Source: Rhodospirillales bacterium | GTDB lineage: Bacteria; Pseudomonadota; Alphaproteobacteria; ATCC43930; CGMCC-115725 | Direction of reading: 5' to 3' | DNA length: 64,000 nucleotides | NCBI GenBank assembly: GCA_028291405.1 | Contig: JAQGID010000395.1 | Location: 1 to 64,000 of the forward strand | Shown: one piece after another, positions 16,681 through 27,432 of the stretch | Layout of the letters: every line of letters starts with the position of its first letter | Numbering within the stretch: the first letter of the stretch is position 1 | Position numbers and translations under genes: made by a program | Notes under the pieces: model-generated | The model's database searches: none | The model's input: only the letters and a program-made list of their open reading frames with translations | What the model was told of the DNA's origin: nothing

Positions 16681-19600
16681 TCGCCCGCTGTCGGCAGGTC
16701 ACCATAGGGTGATTGCCCCGTGGCGTTGCGCCATTTAGATCGGCTCCACAGGCGGAAGCGATCGAGGTAGAGGTAGATCACCGGCGTCGTATAGAGCGTC
16801 AGCATCTGGCTGACGATCAGGCCGCCGACGATCGAGATGCCGAGCGGCCGGCGCAGCTCGGCACCGTCGCCGAGGCCGAGCGCCAGCGGCACGGCGCCGA
16901 GCAACGCCGCCATCGTGGTCATCATGATCGGGCGGAAACGCAGGATGCAGGCGCGATAGATCGCGTCGTACGAGCTCAAACGCTCGTCGCGCTCGGTCGC
17001 TACCGCGACGTCGATCATCATGATGGCGTTCTTCTTGACGATGCCGATCAACAGGATGACGCCGATCAGCGCGATGATGCTGAACTCGATGTTGCAGATC
17101 ATCAGCGCCAGTACGGCGCCGAGTCCGGCGGACGGAAGGGTCGAGAGGATGGTGATCGGATGTACGTAGCTCTCGTAGAGGACGCCGAGGACGATATAGA
17201 CCGCGGCGATGGCGGCGAGGATCAGAATCGGCTCGTTGGCGAGCGACGCCTGAAAGGTCTGGGCGGTACCGGCGAAGCTGCCGCGGATCGTCGCGGGCAC
17301 GCCGATCCGATTCATCGTCTGGTCGATCGCCGTGACCGCGTCGCTCAACGATTTTCCAGGCGCCAGATTGAACGAGATCGTCGCGGCGACGAAAGTGCCG
17401 TGATGGTTGACCGCGAGCGGCGCCTTGCCCGGAACGTGCTTCACGAAGGCGGCGAGCGGCACCATCGTCTCGGCGGCGGTGCTGACCGGCGCACCGGTCG
17501 AGGCGCCGCCGCGTCCGGTGTTGGCGATCGCGTTCGATGCCTGGTTGCGCGCCGTATCGCTGGCGATCTGCGCGGCGCTGGCCGTCGTGCCCTGCTTGCC
17601 CTTGCCGGCCGTCGTCGTTCCGGCGACGGCGTTCGTGCCATGCGTGCCGCTGACCGCGCCGCCCGAGGTGCTGATGTAGATGCGATCGAACGCGTCCGTG
17701 CTTTGGGAGAACTGCGGCGCAACCTCCATGACGACATGGTACTGGTTGAGCGGGTTGTAGATCGTCGAGACCTGCCGCTGGCCGAAGGCATCATAGAGCG
17801 TCGCGTCGATCTGGCTCGCCGTCAGCCCGAGCCGCGCCGCCGTCGCGCGATCGATGCTGATGTCGCTCTCGAGGCCGTTCTGCTGCTGGTCGGAGTTGAC
17901 GTCGGTCAGCTCGGGTACCTGTTGCAGAGCATCGGCGATCTTTGGCGCCCAGGCGTAGAGCTCGGCGAGGTCGTCGCCCTCGAGCGTGTACTGATAGAGG
18001 GCATTGCTCTGCCGTCCGCCGACGCGGATATCCTGCACCGCCTGGAGGAAGAGGCGAGCGCCGGCGACATTCGAAAGGTTGCGGCGCAATCGGGCGATGA
18101 CCTGGTCGGCGGTCTCGGCGCGGTCGGCGACGGGCTTGAGCGAGATGAAGACGAATCCCGAGTTGGTCTGGGCGCCGCCGGTGAAGCCGACGACGCTTTC
18201 GACCGCCGGATCCTTTTGAACGATGCCGACGAATTGCGTCAGCTTTTCGCGCATGCGCTGGAACGAGATGCTCTGGTCGGCCTGGATGCCGCCGACCAGT
18301 CGCCCGGTGTCCTGCTGCGGGAAGAACCCCTTCGGAACGATTGCGAAGAGGTAGAAATTGAGCGCCAGGACAGCGACGAGCAACAGCAGCATCAGCCGGC
18401 CGTGCGAGAGGGCCCAGCGCAGCGACCGCTCGTAGCCGGACAGGATGCCGTCGAAGCCACGCTCGCTCAGCTGCGCGAGACGTCCGGGCTGCCGTTCCTG
18501 CTGCGGCTTCACGAGGTAGGCGCACATCATCGGCGTCGTCGTCAGCGATACGACGAGCGAGACCAGCACCGCGACCGACAGGGTCACTGCAAACTCGCGG
18601 AAGAGGCGGCCGACGATGCCGCCCATCAGCAGGATCGGGATGAACACGGCGACGAGCGAGAGACTCATCGACAGCACGGTGAACCCGACCTCGCGGGCGC
18701 CTTGGAGCGCCGCCTCCATGCGGCCCATTCCCGCCTCGATGTGGCGGGTGACGTTCTCCAGCACGACGATCGCGTCGTCGACGACGAAGCCGGTCGCGAC
18801 CGTCAGCGCCATCAGCGAGAGATTGTTGAGGCTGTAGCCAAGCATGTACATCGCGCCGAAGGTACCGATCAGCGAGACCGGAACCGCGACGCTCGGAATC
18901 AGGATCGACCGCACGTTCCGCAGGAAGACGAAGACGACGAAGATGACGAGGCCGGTCGAGATCAGCAGGGTGCGCTCGACCTCATGGAGCGAGACGCGGA
19001 TCGTTGTGCTGCGGTCCGACGCCACCGTGATGCGGATGTCGCTCGGGATTGACGCCTGCAGCTGCGGCAGGAGAGCGGTTACCTGATCGACGATGTCGAT
19101 GATGTTGGCGCCGGGCTCCTGGGTGATCGTCAGCAGCACCGACGGGCTGCCGTTGGCAAGACCCTGGTTGCGCAGATCCTCGACTGAGTCGATCACCTCC
19201 GCCACGTCGGAGAGCCGCACCGGGGCTCCGTTGCGGTAGGCGACGACGAGCGAGCTGTACTGGCTCGCCTGGCGCGCCTGGTCGTTGGTATAGAGCTGAT
19301 AGCGGCGGTCGCCTTGCTCGATCGCGCCTTTCGGGCTGTTGGCATTCGCCGAGGCGAGCGCCGCCCGCACGTCTTCGAGGCCAATCCCGAGCTTGAAGAG
19401 CACGTTCGGATCGAGCTCGACGCGCACCGCCGGCAATGAGCTGCCGCCGATGGTAACCTGTCCGACGCCCGCGACCTGCGAGAGCTTCTGCTGCAGGACG
19501 GTCGCCGCCGCGTCGTAGAGCTGGCCTTGCGTCAACGTCGTCGAGGTCAACGCCAGGATCATGACCGGTGCCGCCGCCGGATTGACCTTGCGGTAGGTCG

Positions 19601-19982
19601 GGTTGCTGCGCAGGTTGGTCGGCAGATCGGCGCGGGCGGCGTTGATCGCCGCCTGGACGTCGCGCGCAGCACCGTCGATGTTGCGGTTGAGGCCGAACTG
19701 CAGCGTGATGCGGGTCGAGCCGACGGCGCTCGACGAGGTCATCTCTGTGACGTCGGCGATCTGGCCGAGATGCCGCTCGAGCGGGGTCGCGACGGAGATC
19801 GACATCGTCTCGGGACTGGCGCCGGGCATCGAGGCCTGCACCGAGATCGTCGGGAAGTCGACCTGCGGCAACGGCGCCACCGGCAGCAGGAAGAAGGCGA
19901 TGGCGCCGGCCAGGGTGAGCCCCAGCGTCAGCAGCGTCGTCGCCACCGGCCGACTGATGAAGGGCGCCGAGAAATTCGTCAT
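16677..19982 (-). CDS. RND multidrug efflux permease, MdtC-like, with low-complexity insertion
   Basis: This 1101-residue inner-membrane proton/drug antiporter of the HAE1 family has two tandem halves of transmembrane segments and porter loops. Diagnostic text includes [20 protein letters not shown] at the start, [15 protein letters not shown] with the paired acidic residues of TM4, and [16 protein letters not shown] in the second half. It is about 60-70 residues longer than usual because of an Ala/Thr/Gly/Ser-rich insertion at roughly residues 767-836 (17465-17690), within the second porter loop. Its start overlaps the upstream permease stop by four bases. Two non-identical permeases in tandem imply a heteromeric pump like MdtBC. 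Confidence 0.94.
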   Translation of the reverse strand: MTNFSAPFISRPVATTLLTLGLTLAGAIAFFLLPVAPLPQVDFPTISVQASMPGASPETMSISVATPLERHLGQIADVTEMTSSSAVGSTRITLQFGLNRNIDGAARDVQAAINAARADLPTNLRSNPTYRKVNPAAAPVMILALTSTTLTQGQLYDAAATVLQQKLSQVAGVGQVTIGGSSLPAVRVELDPNVLFKLGIGLEDVRAALASANANSPKGAIEQGDRRYQLYTNDQARQASQYSSLVVAYRNGAPVRLSDVAEVIDSVEDLRNQGLANGSPSVLLTITQEPGANIIDIVDQVTALLPQLQASIPSDIRITVASDRSTTIRVSLHEVERTLLISTGLVIFVVFVFLRNVRSILIPSVAVPVSLIGTFGAMYMLGYSLNNLSLMALTVATGFVVDDAIVVLENVTRHIEAGMGRMEAALQGAREVGFTVLSMSLSLVAVFIPILLMGGIVGRLFREFAVTLSVAVLVSLVVSLTTTPMMCAYLVKPQQERQPGRLAQLSERGFDGILSGYERSLRWALSHGRLMLLLLVAVLALNFYLFAIVPKGFFPQQDTGRLVGGIQADQSISFQRMREKLTQFVGIVQKDPAVESVVGFTGGAQTNSGFVFISLKPVADRAETADQVIARLRRNLSNVAGARLFLQAVQDIRVGGRQSNALYQYTLEGDDLAELYAWAPKIADALQQVPELTDVNSDQQQNGLESDISIDRATAARLGLTASQIDATLYDAFGQRQVSTIYNPLNQYHVVMEVAPQFSQSTDAFDRIYISTSGGAVSGTHGTNAVAGTTTAGKGKQGTTASAAQIASDTARNQASNAIANTGRGGASTGAPVSTAAETMVPLAAFVKHVPGKAPLAVNHHGTFVAATISFNLAPGKSLSDAVTAIDQTMNRIGVPATIRGSFAGTAQTFQASLANEPILILAAIAAVYIVLGVLYESYVHPITILSTLPSAGLGAVLALMICNIEFSIIALIGVILLIGIVKKNAIMMIDVAVATERDERLSSYDAIYRACILRFRPIMMTTMAALLGAVPLALGLGDGAELRRPLGISIVGGLIVSQMLTLYTTPVIYLYLDRFRLWSRSKWRNATGQSPYGDLPTAGE

Positions 19983-22900
19983 TCCGCAGCCTCGGGCGCC
20001 AGGCGTCCGCGAATGCGCCGCGCGAGGCCGTCGAAGGCAAGATAGATGACCGGCGTCGTGAACAGGGTGAGGGCTTGGCTGACGATCAACCCGCCGACGA
20101 TGGTGATGCCGAGCGGATGGCGCAGCTCGGAGCCGGTACCGCTGCCGAGCATCAGCGGCAGCGCGCCGAACAGCGCCGCCATCGTCGTCATCATGATCGG
20201 CCGGAAGCGCAGCAGGCTTGCCTGATAGATCGCCTCGCGGGGCGGCTTGCCTTCGCTGCGCTCTGCATCGAGCGCGAAATCGATCATCATGATCGCGTTC
20301 TTCTTGACGATGCCGATCAGCAGGATGATGCCGATGATCGAGATGACGCCGAGATCGCTGCCGTCGATGATGAGCGCGAGCAGCGCGCCGATCCCCGCAG
20401 ACGGCAGCGTCGAGAGAATCGTCACCGGGTGGATGTAGCTCTCGTAGAGGACGCCGAGGACGATATAGACGGCCGCGATCGCCGCCAGGATGAGCAGCAG
20501 CTCGTTGCTCAGCGATGCCTGGAAGGCGAGGGCGGCGCCCTGGAAGCTGGTGGCGATGCTGCGCGGCATGCCGAGCTCCTGCTGCGCCTGGCGGATCGCC
20601 GTCACGGCAGCGCCAAGCGACACGCCGGGTGCGAGGTTGAACGACACCGTCGTCGAGGGAAACTGTGCGATGTGGTTGACCTGCAGCGGCGAGGGCTGCT
20701 CGATAACGCGCGCGATGGCCGTCAGCGGCACCTGACCGGTGGTCGATATGGATGACGGCAGGTAGATCGAATCGAGCGAGGTCAGTTTCTGTTGAAGCGA
20801 TGGATCGACCTCGAGGATGACGCGGTACTGGTTCGTCTGGGTGAAGATCGTCGAGACGACGCGCTGGCCGAAAGCATCGTAGAGCGCATTATCGACGGTG
20901 GCCGGGGTGATGCCGAAGCGGCCGGCGGAATCGCGGTCGATTTCGATATAGGCCGAAAGCCCGTTGGGCAGGAAATTGCTCGCAACGTCCTCCAGCTCGG
21001 GAAGGCGGCTGAGGTGGTCGACGACGATCGGGACCCAGTGGTCGAACTCGTCGGGATTGGCGTCCTGGAGCACGAATTGGTATTGCGTCCGGCTGACCGT
21101 CGCATCGATCGAAAGATCCTGCACCGGCTGCATGTAGAGCGCGATGCCCGGAATGTTCGCGGTCTCGTTCTTGAGCCGGCGGATGATCTCGGTGGCGGAC
21201 AGGATGCGCTCGTCGCGCGGCTTGAGATTGATCAGGAAGCGGCCGCTGTTGAGCGTCGTGTTCGTGCCGTCCACGCCGATGAACGACGACAGGCTGTCGA
21301 CGTCCGGGTCCTTACCGATCGCCGCGGCGAGCGCCTGCTGGCGCTCCGACATCGCCGCGAAGGAGATCGACTGCGAGGCCTCCGAGACGCCCTGTATCAA
21401 GCCGGTGTCCTGCACCGGGAAGAATCCTTTCGGGACGACGATGTAGAGATATGTCGTCAGCGCAAGCGTCGCGACGGCGACGAGAAGGGTCAGCGTCTGG
21501 TGATCGAGGACCCAGGTCAGCCATCGTCCGTAGCCGGCGATGATTGCGTCGAACCACTGCTGCGACTTGCGCGCGACGAGACTTTGCCGCGCCTCGTCGG
21601 TCTGGGTCAGCAGCTTGGCGCAGAGCATCGGCACGAGCGTCAGGGAGACCAGGGCGGAAATCAGGATCGTGACGGCCAGGGTGATCGCGAACTCGCGGAA
21701 GAGACGGCCGACGACGTCGCCCATGAAGAGGAGCGGGATGAGAACCGCGATCAGCGAGACCGTGAGAGAAACGATGGTGAAGCCGATCTGCTTCGAGCCG
21801 CGTAGCGCCGCCTGCAGCCGCGGCTCGCCCTCTTCGACGTAGCGCGCGATGTTCTCGATCATCACGATTGCGTCGTCGACGACAAAGCCGGTCGAGATCG
21901 TCAGCGCCATGAGCGAGAGATTGTTGAGGCTGAAGCCGGCGAGATACATCACCGCGAAGGTGCCGACCAGCGAGAGCGGCACCGAGAGGCTCGGGATGAT
22001 GGTGGCCGGGAGATTGCGCAGGAAGACGAAAATCACCAGGACGACGAGTGCCACCGAAAGCGCAAGCTCGAACTCGACGTCGCGGACCGAGGCGCGGATC
22101 GTTGTCGTGCGGTCGGTCAGCACCGCAACGTCGACCGCCGCAGGCAGTGAGGCCTTGAGCTGCGGCAGCAGCGCCTGCACGCCGTCGACCACGGCGATGA
22201 CATTGGCGCCGGGCTGACGCTGGATGTTGAGGATGATCGCGGGAGTCGTATTGACCCAGGCGGCGAGCTTGCTGTTCTCGGCGCCGTCGACGATCTGCGC
22301 GACGTCGGAGAGATGCACCGGTGAGCCGTTCTTGTAGGCGATCACCAGATTGTTGTACTCGATCGCGCTCTTCAGCTGGTCGTTGGCGTTGATCGTATAA
22401 GCGCGCGACGGACCGTCGAAATTTCCCTTCGGCGTGTTGACGTTGGCATTGCCGATCGTCGTCCGCAGATCGTCGAGATTGAGGCCGTAGGCGGCGAGGG
22501 CGCGGCTGTCGGCCTGGATCCGGACGGCCGGCCGCTGTCCGCCATTGACGCTGACGAGACCGACGCCGGGCAGCTGCGAGATCTTCTGCGCCAGCCGTGT
22601 GTCGACGAGATCCTCGATCTGCGGCAGCGGCAGCGTCTTCGAGGTTATCGCGAGCGTCAGGATTGGCGCGTCGGCGGGGTTGACCTTGGCGTAAATCGGG
22701 GGGGTCGGCAGATCGGAGGGCAACAGATTGCCGGCGGCGTTGATCGCCGCCTGGACTTCCTGCTCGGCGATGTCGAGGTTGATCGCCAGACTGAATTGGA
22801 GGGTGATGACCGAGGCGCCCGCCGAGCTCGTCGAAGCCATCTGATTGAGACTCGGCATTTGGCCGAGCTGGCGCTCGAGCGGCGCCGTGATCGATGAGGT

Positions 22901-23077
22901 CATGACCTCGGGGCTGGCGCCGGGATACAGCGTCTGAACCTGGATCGTCGGGTAGTCGACCTCGGGCAGCGCCGAGAGCGGCAGGAAGCGGAACGCGACG
23001 ATGCCGACGAGCAGCAGCGCCACCATCAGCAGCGAGGTAGCGACCGGTCGCAGGATGAAGAGTCGCGACGGATTCAT
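19979..23077 (-). CDS. RND multidrug efflux permease, MdtB-like
   Basis: This 1032-residue HAE1-family permease is of standard length. It starts [18 protein letters not shown]; an upstream in-frame extension to 23155 is rejected because TM1 begins correctly here. TM4 carries [19 protein letters not shown] and the second half has [18 protein letters not shown]. It is clearly related to, but diverged from, the downstream permease, which suggests an MdtB/MdtC-type heterotrimer rather than a recent duplicate. A 37-base gap separates it from the adaptor gene, and an ATGA overlap joins it to the second permease. Substrates typically include bile salts, novobiocin-like drugs or plant phenolics (family knowledge). 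Confidence 0.94.
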   Translation of the reverse strand: MNPSRLFILRPVATSLLMVALLLVGIVAFRFLPLSALPEVDYPTIQVQTLYPGASPEVMTSSITAPLERQLGQMPSLNQMASTSSAGASVITLQFSLAINLDIAEQEVQAAINAAGNLLPSDLPTPPIYAKVNPADAPILTLAITSKTLPLPQIEDLVDTRLAQKISQLPGVGLVSVNGGQRPAVRIQADSRALAAYGLNLDDLRTTIGNANVNTPKGNFDGPSRAYTINANDQLKSAIEYNNLVIAYKNGSPVHLSDVAQIVDGAENSKLAAWVNTTPAIILNIQRQPGANVIAVVDGVQALLPQLKASLPAAVDVAVLTDRTTTIRASVRDVEFELALSVALVVLVIFVFLRNLPATIIPSLSVPLSLVGTFAVMYLAGFSLNNLSLMALTISTGFVVDDAIVMIENIARYVEEGEPRLQAALRGSKQIGFTIVSLTVSLIAVLIPLLFMGDVVGRLFREFAITLAVTILISALVSLTLVPMLCAKLLTQTDEARQSLVARKSQQWFDAIIAGYGRWLTWVLDHQTLTLLVAVATLALTTYLYIVVPKGFFPVQDTGLIQGVSEASQSISFAAMSERQQALAAAIGKDPDVDSLSSFIGVDGTNTTLNSGRFLINLKPRDERILSATEIIRRLKNETANIPGIALYMQPVQDLSIDATVSRTQYQFVLQDANPDEFDHWVPIVVDHLSRLPELEDVASNFLPNGLSAYIEIDRDSAGRFGITPATVDNALYDAFGQRVVSTIFTQTNQYRVILEVDPSLQQKLTSLDSIYLPSSISTTGQVPLTAIARVIEQPSPLQVNHIAQFPSTTVSFNLAPGVSLGAAVTAIRQAQQELGMPRSIATSFQGAALAFQASLSNELLLILAAIAAVYIVLGVLYESYIHPVTILSTLPSAGIGALLALIIDGSDLGVISIIGIILLIGIVKKNAIMMIDFALDAERSEGKPPREAIYQASLLRFRPIMMTTMAALFGALPLMLGSGTGSELRHPLGITIVGGLIVSQALTLFTTPVIYLAFDGLARRIRGRLAPEAAE

Positions 23078-23114
23078 CGGCGTGAAGTCCGATTTGGGCG
23101 GGCGGCAGGCTCGC

Positions 23115-24398
23115 TCACTGTGCCGGCCGGCTGGCGCCCTGGCGGTTCTGGCCACGGGCGCCGGGCTTCCGCGGCGCAGGTTTCTGGGCGGCGTCGGCGT
23201 CGGGGATCGTCACCTTGGCGCCGTCGCGCAGCCGGTCGGCGCCGTCGGTGACGACCTTGTCGCCGGGCGCCAGCCCCTCCTGGATCGCGACCCGCTCGCC
23301 GTCGGCAGGGCCGAGCTTGACCGGCCGCACGGAAACCGTGAGGTCGGGGCCGACGAGATAGACATAGGTCCCGGGCGCGCCGCGCTGGATCGCCGCGGTG
23401 GGAACGACCGTCGCGCCGTGCAGCGTCTGGACGAGCAGCTCGGTGTTGACGAATTGGTTCGGAAAGAGGCTCTCGTCGTCGTTGTCGAACTGGGCGCGCA
23501 ACTTGACCGTGCCCGTGGTCGTGTCGATCTGGTTATCGACTGTCGCGAGTGCTCCGGTGGCCAGCTTCACGCTCTGGGTACGATCGTAAATCGTGACCGG
23601 CAGCGTTGCGCTGGCGTGAACGCGCTTTAAGACGGCCGGCAGGCTGTCCTCCGGCAGCGTGAAGATCACCGAAATCGGTTTCAGCTGGGTGATGACGACG
23701 ATGCCGTTGGTGTCCGCGGTCTGCACGTAATTGCCGGTGTCGACCTGCCGCAGGCCGACGCGCCCGCTGACCGGCGCGACGATGCGGCAATAGGCGAGGT
23801 TCAGCTGTGCATTGCTGACCATCGCCTGATCGGTCTTTACCGTGCCCTCGTATTGGTGGACGAGGCCGATCTGGGTGTCGAGCTGCTGCCGCGCGATCGA
23901 ATCTTGCGAAACCAGCCTGCGGTAGCGGGTGAGGTCGACGTTGGCATTGTCGAGCAGCGCCTGGTCGTGCACCAGCTGGCCCTGCGCCTGGTCGAGCGCG
24001 TTCTGGTAAGGGCGAGGGTCGATCTGCGCCAGGAAATCGCCCTTGGCGACGGTCTGCCCTTCGGAAAAGGCGATCTGCATCAGCTGGCCGCTGATCTGCG
24101 TCCGGACCGTCACCGTCGCGAGGGGAGTTACCGTGCCGAGCGCATTGAGCATGATCGGAAGATCGCCGGTTTCGGCGGTCGCGGTCGCGACCGGCATCGG
24201 CTGGTCAGTGCTGAACCGACCCGTCTGGGAGCGGGGCGCGGCGTGCGGGCGGAAAATGACCCAGGCGACCGCGCCAATCACGGCGAGCCCGATCAACAGC
24301 CAGACCAGCCGACCCCAGATGCGACGCCGCGGCGGCGGTTGCGGAGCCCGGAGGGGCCGCCGCAGCGGGATCTCCCGGTCGCTTTTCAGATCGTCCAT
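23115..24398 (-). CDS. RND efflux periplasmic adaptor, MdtA-like
   Basis: This 427-residue membrane-fusion protein links the RND permeases to the outer-membrane channel. A cytoplasmic Arg/Pro-rich N-terminus leads into one transmembrane anchor (about 27-48, [20 protein letters not shown]). Lipoyl-like halves, the alpha hairpin ([20 protein letters not shown]) and the beta barrel follow, and a basic Pro/Gln-rich tail ([15 protein letters not shown]) ends it. First gene of the adaptor-permease-permease-channel operon. It is divergent from a second adaptor at 24753. No regulator gene is adjacent, so control must come from elsewhere. Confidence 0.93.
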   Translation of the reverse strand: MDDLKSDREIPLRRPLRAPQPPPRRRIWGRLVWLLIGLAVIGAVAWVIFRPHAAPRSQTGRFSTDQPMPVATATAETGDLPIMLNALGTVTPLATVTVRTQISGQLMQIAFSEGQTVAKGDFLAQIDPRPYQNALDQAQGQLVHDQALLDNANVDLTRYRRLVSQDSIARQQLDTQIGLVHQYEGTVKTDQAMVSNAQLNLAYCRIVAPVSGRVGLRQVDTGNYVQTADTNGIVVITQLKPISVIFTLPEDSLPAVLKRVHASATLPVTIYDRTQSVKLATGALATVDNQIDTTTGTVKLRAQFDNDDESLFPNQFVNTELLVQTLHGATVVPTAAIQRGAPGTYVYLVGPDLTVSVRPVKLGPADGERVAIQEGLAPGDKVVTDGADRLRDGAKVTIPDADAAQKPAPRKPGARGQNRQGASRPAQ

Positions 24399-24752
24399 TG
24401 GGCACCGTCGACAGGTACGGTCAACCGCCCGGCATTTCGTGCCCGCGGCATCCGCCGGTTGTCAGCCACCGGCCTCCCCGCAACTTGCCTGCGGAAGGCT
24501 GCCGGGGCAAGCAGCGTCGCGGGCCTCGACGACCCCACGATGGTATTCAACGAACTCGGGATTGCCACAATGTACTCCGCGCCGGTCGGGCCCGTCACCG
24601 GCAAGACGATCGGCTGGCCGTGAACAAAATTTACGCACCGGCGAGCTGCAACATCCCCATTAGGGATGTTTTACACCGATTTTCCGTACCATAGGGAAGG
24701 ATCCGGGGCGTGATCGACGCCCCCCTGCGGACTCAATGTCTTGGGCGTGGCG
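24399..24752. promoter_or_regulatory. Divergent intergenic region between two efflux adaptors, with an operator-like dyad
   Basis: This 354-base gap holds no convincing gene. It contains the inverted repeat AACATCCC-catta-GGGATGTT at 24650-24670, a perfect dyad with 8-base arms, located 83 bases before the rightward adaptor start. A TTTACA at 24670-24675 directly abuts it and could be a -35 element of a rightward promoter, though I see no good -10 at proper spacing. A regulator bound to the dyad could control both adaptors. The rest is unremarkable G+C-rich sequence. Confidence 0.4.
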
Positions 24753-25913
24753 ATGAAGCATGGGTGGGGGAAGCGAGGCGTCGGCATTCTGATCGTCATT
24801 GCCGCAGCCGGCGGCGGGTGGGCTGCCTATCAGCGCTATGAGGTCGCGGCGCAGCCGCAGCAGGCGGCGCGGCGCCCGCCGCCGGTGCCGGTCGTCGCAA
24901 CTCCGGTCGTACGCAAGGCGGTTCCGGTCGAGCTTGGCGCGATCGGCACCGTGCAGCCGATCGAGACGGCGATCGTCAAATCGCGGGTCGACGGACAGAT
25001 TGCCAAGGTGCATATCCGCGACGGTGCCATCATCAAGGCAGGCGATCCGCTGTTCACCCTCGACAGCCGCGCGATCGCGACGCAGGTGCGGCAGGCCGAG
25101 GCGCAGCTCGCGCGCGACCAGGCGCAGCTCGAGAATGCCAGGCGCGAATCGACGCGGCAACGCGCGCTCGCGAGCAAGGCCTATGCAACGGCTGCGGTCT
25201 ACGACACGGCGCGAACCTCGGCTATGGCGCTCGAGGCGACAGTCGCCTCTGACCAGGCCATGCTGGAAACACTGAAGGTCCAGGCAGGCTATTACACGAT
25301 CGTCTCGCCGATCGACGGCCGGGCGGGCGCGATCACCCTGAAAGAGGGAAATAACGTCAAGGCGGTGGATACGCTCGTCCTCGTCACGATCAACAAGACG
25401 CGCCCGATCTACGTCGGCTTCTCGCTGCCGCAAGACCGGCTCGGCGCGATCCAGGATGCCATGCGGTCGCACAACCTCGAGGTGACGGCGCAAGTTGCCG
25501 GCACAGACGCGGTGGAGCGCGGCAAGCTCGCTTTCGTCGACAATGCGATCGACCCGGCGACGGGCACGATTGCGCTGAAGGGGATCTTCGACAACGAGCG
25601 CGAGCCGCTATGGCCGGGCCAGCTCGTGAGCGCCTCGCTGACGCTGCGGATCGATTCGGCCGCCCTCGTGGTGCCGACGCAGGCGATCCAGCTCGGTCCG
25701 ACGAAGAGCTATGTCTATGTCGTCAAGGCCGACGAGACGGTCGAGGAGCGCACCGTGACGAGGGCCGCCGCCGCGAATGGAGAGAGCGTGATCGCGAGCG
25801 GGCTTCAGGAGGGTGAGCAGGTCGTCGTCGACGGACAGATACGCCTCGCGAACGGCAGCGCCGTGGCCGTTCGTCCGATGCTAGGGGACGCGACCGCAGG
25901 AAGCGGCAGCTGA
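24753..25913 (+). CDS. RND/HlyD-family periplasmic adaptor without an adjacent permease
   Basis: This 386-residue membrane-fusion protein has an N-terminal anchor (GVGILIVIAAAGGGWAAYQ), a lipoyl half (GTVQPIETAIVKSRVDG), a helical hairpin (VRQAEAQLARDQAQLENARR), and the second lipoyl and barrel part with AGYYTIVSPIDGRAGAIT. The ATG at 24753 is used; GTG 24747 and TTG 24741 are in-frame alternatives, and none has a strong ribosome site. It diverges from the MdtABC-like operon and is not followed by a permease: the next gene is an EF-hand protein on the other strand. It could be a second adaptor for the same two permeases, or the remnant of a second pump. Confidence 0.9.
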   Translation: MKHGWGKRGVGILIVIAAAGGGWAAYQRYEVAAQPQQAARRPPPVPVVATPVVRKAVPVELGAIGTVQPIETAIVKSRVDGQIAKVHIRDGAIIKAGDPLFTLDSRAIATQVRQAEAQLARDQAQLENARRESTRQRALASKAYATAAVYDTARTSAMALEATVASDQAMLETLKVQAGYYTIVSPIDGRAGAITLKEGNNVKAVDTLVLVTINKTRPIYVGFSLPQDRLGAIQDAMRSHNLEVTAQVAGTDAVERGKLAFVDNAIDPATGTIALKGIFDNEREPLWPGQLVSASLTLRIDSAALVVPTQAIQLGPTKSYVYVVKADETVEERTVTRAAAANGESVIASGLQEGEQVVVDGQIRLANGSAVAVRPMLGDATAGSGS

Positions 25914-25986
25914 TGAGAGGCGCCATCGGGAGAGCGGTGGACGGTTCCTTGTGAACCCTCCGACCGGCGTTTCGTATTATTGCGGA

Positions 25987-26883
25987 TCAAGCAGCTTGGC
26001 TGCTCACCGTTGCGGCGCTCGCTGTTGCGGCGGCTGACTGGAAGCTCTGCTCCTGGAGACGGATGAGCGCCGCCAGAAGCTTCTCGGTCGTCGGCGTCTG
26101 GTTATTGTTGGCGGCCGCGGTGGGATCGGTCGCCGACGTGGCGTCGGTAGAGCCCGACTGGCTCGTCGACGTCGAGGTTGCCGGCGTCGACAGGGTCACC
26201 TTCGTACCGTCCGCGTAGGTCACGGTCGTGCTCGATGAGCCGTCGGCGTTGGTCGTCGTCGTCCCTGTCCCGACGCTCGACGAGGTGCCGCCCAGCAGTG
26301 CGGAGAGAGGGTCGGTGCTGCTGCCGTCGGTGGTGGTCGGCGGCGGCCCGGCATGGTGGTGATGGCCATGGCCCTGCGCCGAAGCCGCCTGCAGCTCGCT
26401 TTGGCTGACGTTGCCGTCGCCGTTGGTGTCGAGCTTGCCGAAGACGGCGTCGGCCTGCTGCGTCGTCCCGCCGGTCGCGCTGAAGGCGCTTTCGAGCTCG
26501 GACTTGCTGATCTGCCCGTTGCCGCTCGTGTCGACCAGGGAGAACAGACTTTGGCCCGACGTCGCGCTCGCGCTCGGATCGCTCGATGCGGTCGATGTCG
26601 GCGTCGTCCCGCTGCCGGTACCCGATGACTGCTCCTGGACGAGGATGAAGACCATTAGGGCGCTGGCGTTCAACGGTGACGAGCTGCTGCTGGTCACCGG
26701 GTTCGTCGAGCCGCTGCTCGAGCTCGACGGGTCGGTGGAAACCGCCGTCGACGCGGTCGACGAGGCGGATGTGCCACCGACGGCCGTGGGGTCGGTACTC
26801 GCGGTATGGCGGGCGAGCAGCTGTTGGCGAATTTGTGCCAGCAGATCGCTCGATCCGCTCCCTACACTACCAATGCTAGACAT
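25987..26883 (-). CDS. EF-hand calcium-binding, Ser/Thr-rich low-complexity protein
   Basis: This 298-residue protein has two adjacent canonical EF-hands. Loop 1 runs from Asp118 to Glu129 (DTSGNGQISKSE) and loop 2 from Asp152 to Glu163 (DTNGDGNVSQSE), each with full 12-residue ligand spacing. They are flanked by long Ser/Thr/Gly/Ala-rich tracts and a His cluster (HGHHHH at about 171-176). A conserved-looking N-terminus (SSDLLAQIRQQLLA) and a C-terminal helix (EKLLAALIRLQEQSFQ) may mediate assembly. No Sec signal peptide is seen; such proteins are often exported by other routes or stay cytoplasmic. GGAG lies about 9 bases before the ATG; the longer frame to 26985 is rejected. Function unknown. 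Confidence 0.85.
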   Translation of the reverse strand: MSSIGSVGSGSSDLLAQIRQQLLARHTASTDPTAVGGTSASSTASTAVSTDPSSSSSGSTNPVTSSSSSPLNASALMVFILVQEQSSGTGSGTTPTSTASSDPSASATSGQSLFSLVDTSGNGQISKSELESAFSATGGTTQQADAVFGKLDTNGDGNVSQSELQAASAQGHGHHHHAGPPPTTTDGSSTDPLSALLGGTSSSVGTGTTTTNADGSSSTTVTYADGTKVTLSTPATSTSTSQSGSTDATSATDPTAAANNNQTPTTEKLLAALIRLQEQSFQSAAATASAATVSSQAA

Positions 26884-27039
26884 TGCATAGCTCCGTTTCT
26901 TGCGCGTTCGGCAAGATTGCCGGACGTCGCAAATCGGGACGCCGCAAGAATCGGGCCAGCATACCACGATCCGGTGTGCTCGCATTTTCGCTTCTGACGT
27001 GCTGCGGGAGCAGGGGACTCGCCCGGCGGGGACCTTCCT

Positions 27040-27058
27040 CCCGGCAGAAACTGCCGGG
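27040..27058 (-). terminator. Perfect GC hairpin downstream of the DsrE-like gene
   Basis: CCCGGCAG-aaa-CTGCCGGG is an exact 8-base-pair stem with a three-base loop. It lies 35 bases past the stop of the operon that ends at 27094 on the minus strand. It lacks a U tract, so it is either a weak intrinsic terminator or a 3'-end-stabilising hairpin. A partly similar GCCGGGCC repeat follows at 27061-27080. Confidence 0.4.
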
Positions 27059-27093
27059 CCGAACTTGCCGGGCCGGCAATGATTCCAGACTGG

Positions 27094-27432
27094 CTAAAGG
27101 GTGATCACCTGGTCGGGCGGATTGCCGGACAGCGCCTTGTAGAGATCCGGGAAACAGCCGATCGGCACGCCGGCGAACAACCGGTCGGCGATCTCGCGCT
27201 CGTAGCAGCACTGGTCGCAGCCCATCAGCAGAATGTTCTTCTCCTGCGCGACCTTGACCAGCCGCGCGCCGATCGGATTGCCGTCGACCAGGACGAAGTT
27301 GTTGTCCTCGAAGAAGAACATGCCGATGACCTCGGCACCGTGCCGTCCTTCCTCGAGCTGCGGCAGGATCATCTTGGCGAGGACGTATGACACGTTGTGG
27401 CGCTGCGTCGCGAAAATATAGGCGACCTTCAT
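27094..27432 (-). CDS. DsrE-like small sulfur-relay-type protein
   Basis: This 112-residue single-domain protein looks like the DsrE/YchN fold: alternating strands and helices starting MKVAYIFATQRHNVSYVLA. Its cysteines are Cys72, Cys75, Cys76 (GCDQCCYER) and Cys93 (PIGCFPD). Cys72 and Cys75/76 occupy the position where DsrE-family proteins carry the persulfide-bearing cysteine. GGGGAA precedes the start, and its ATG overlaps the IscU-like stop by four bases. It is the last gene of an ABC-importer operon, which suggests it accepts or carries sulfur (or selenium, or a thiophilic metal) delivered by the transporter. That role is inference; the fold assignment is moderately secure. Confidence 0.75.
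   Translation of the reverse strand: MKVAYIFATQRHNVSYVLAKMILPQLEEGRHGAEVIGMFFFEDNNFVLVDGNPIGARLVKVAQEKNILLMGCDQCCYEREIADRLFAGVPIGCFPDLYKALSGNPPDQVITL

Noticed and set aside
16713-19052. A 779-codon open frame antisense to the RND permease
   Set aside because: Same G+C shadow effect; the translation is charged low-complexity text, while the RND permease motifs are intact on the minus strand.
24386-24694. Short frames in the divergent region between the two efflux adaptors
   Set aside because: No ribosome site, no domain, and the position is best explained as regulatory DNA.
25943-25957. Small hairpin GGTTC-cttgt-GAACC between the orphan adaptor and the EF-hand gene
   Set aside because: Only five base pairs and no U tract; too weak to call a terminator.
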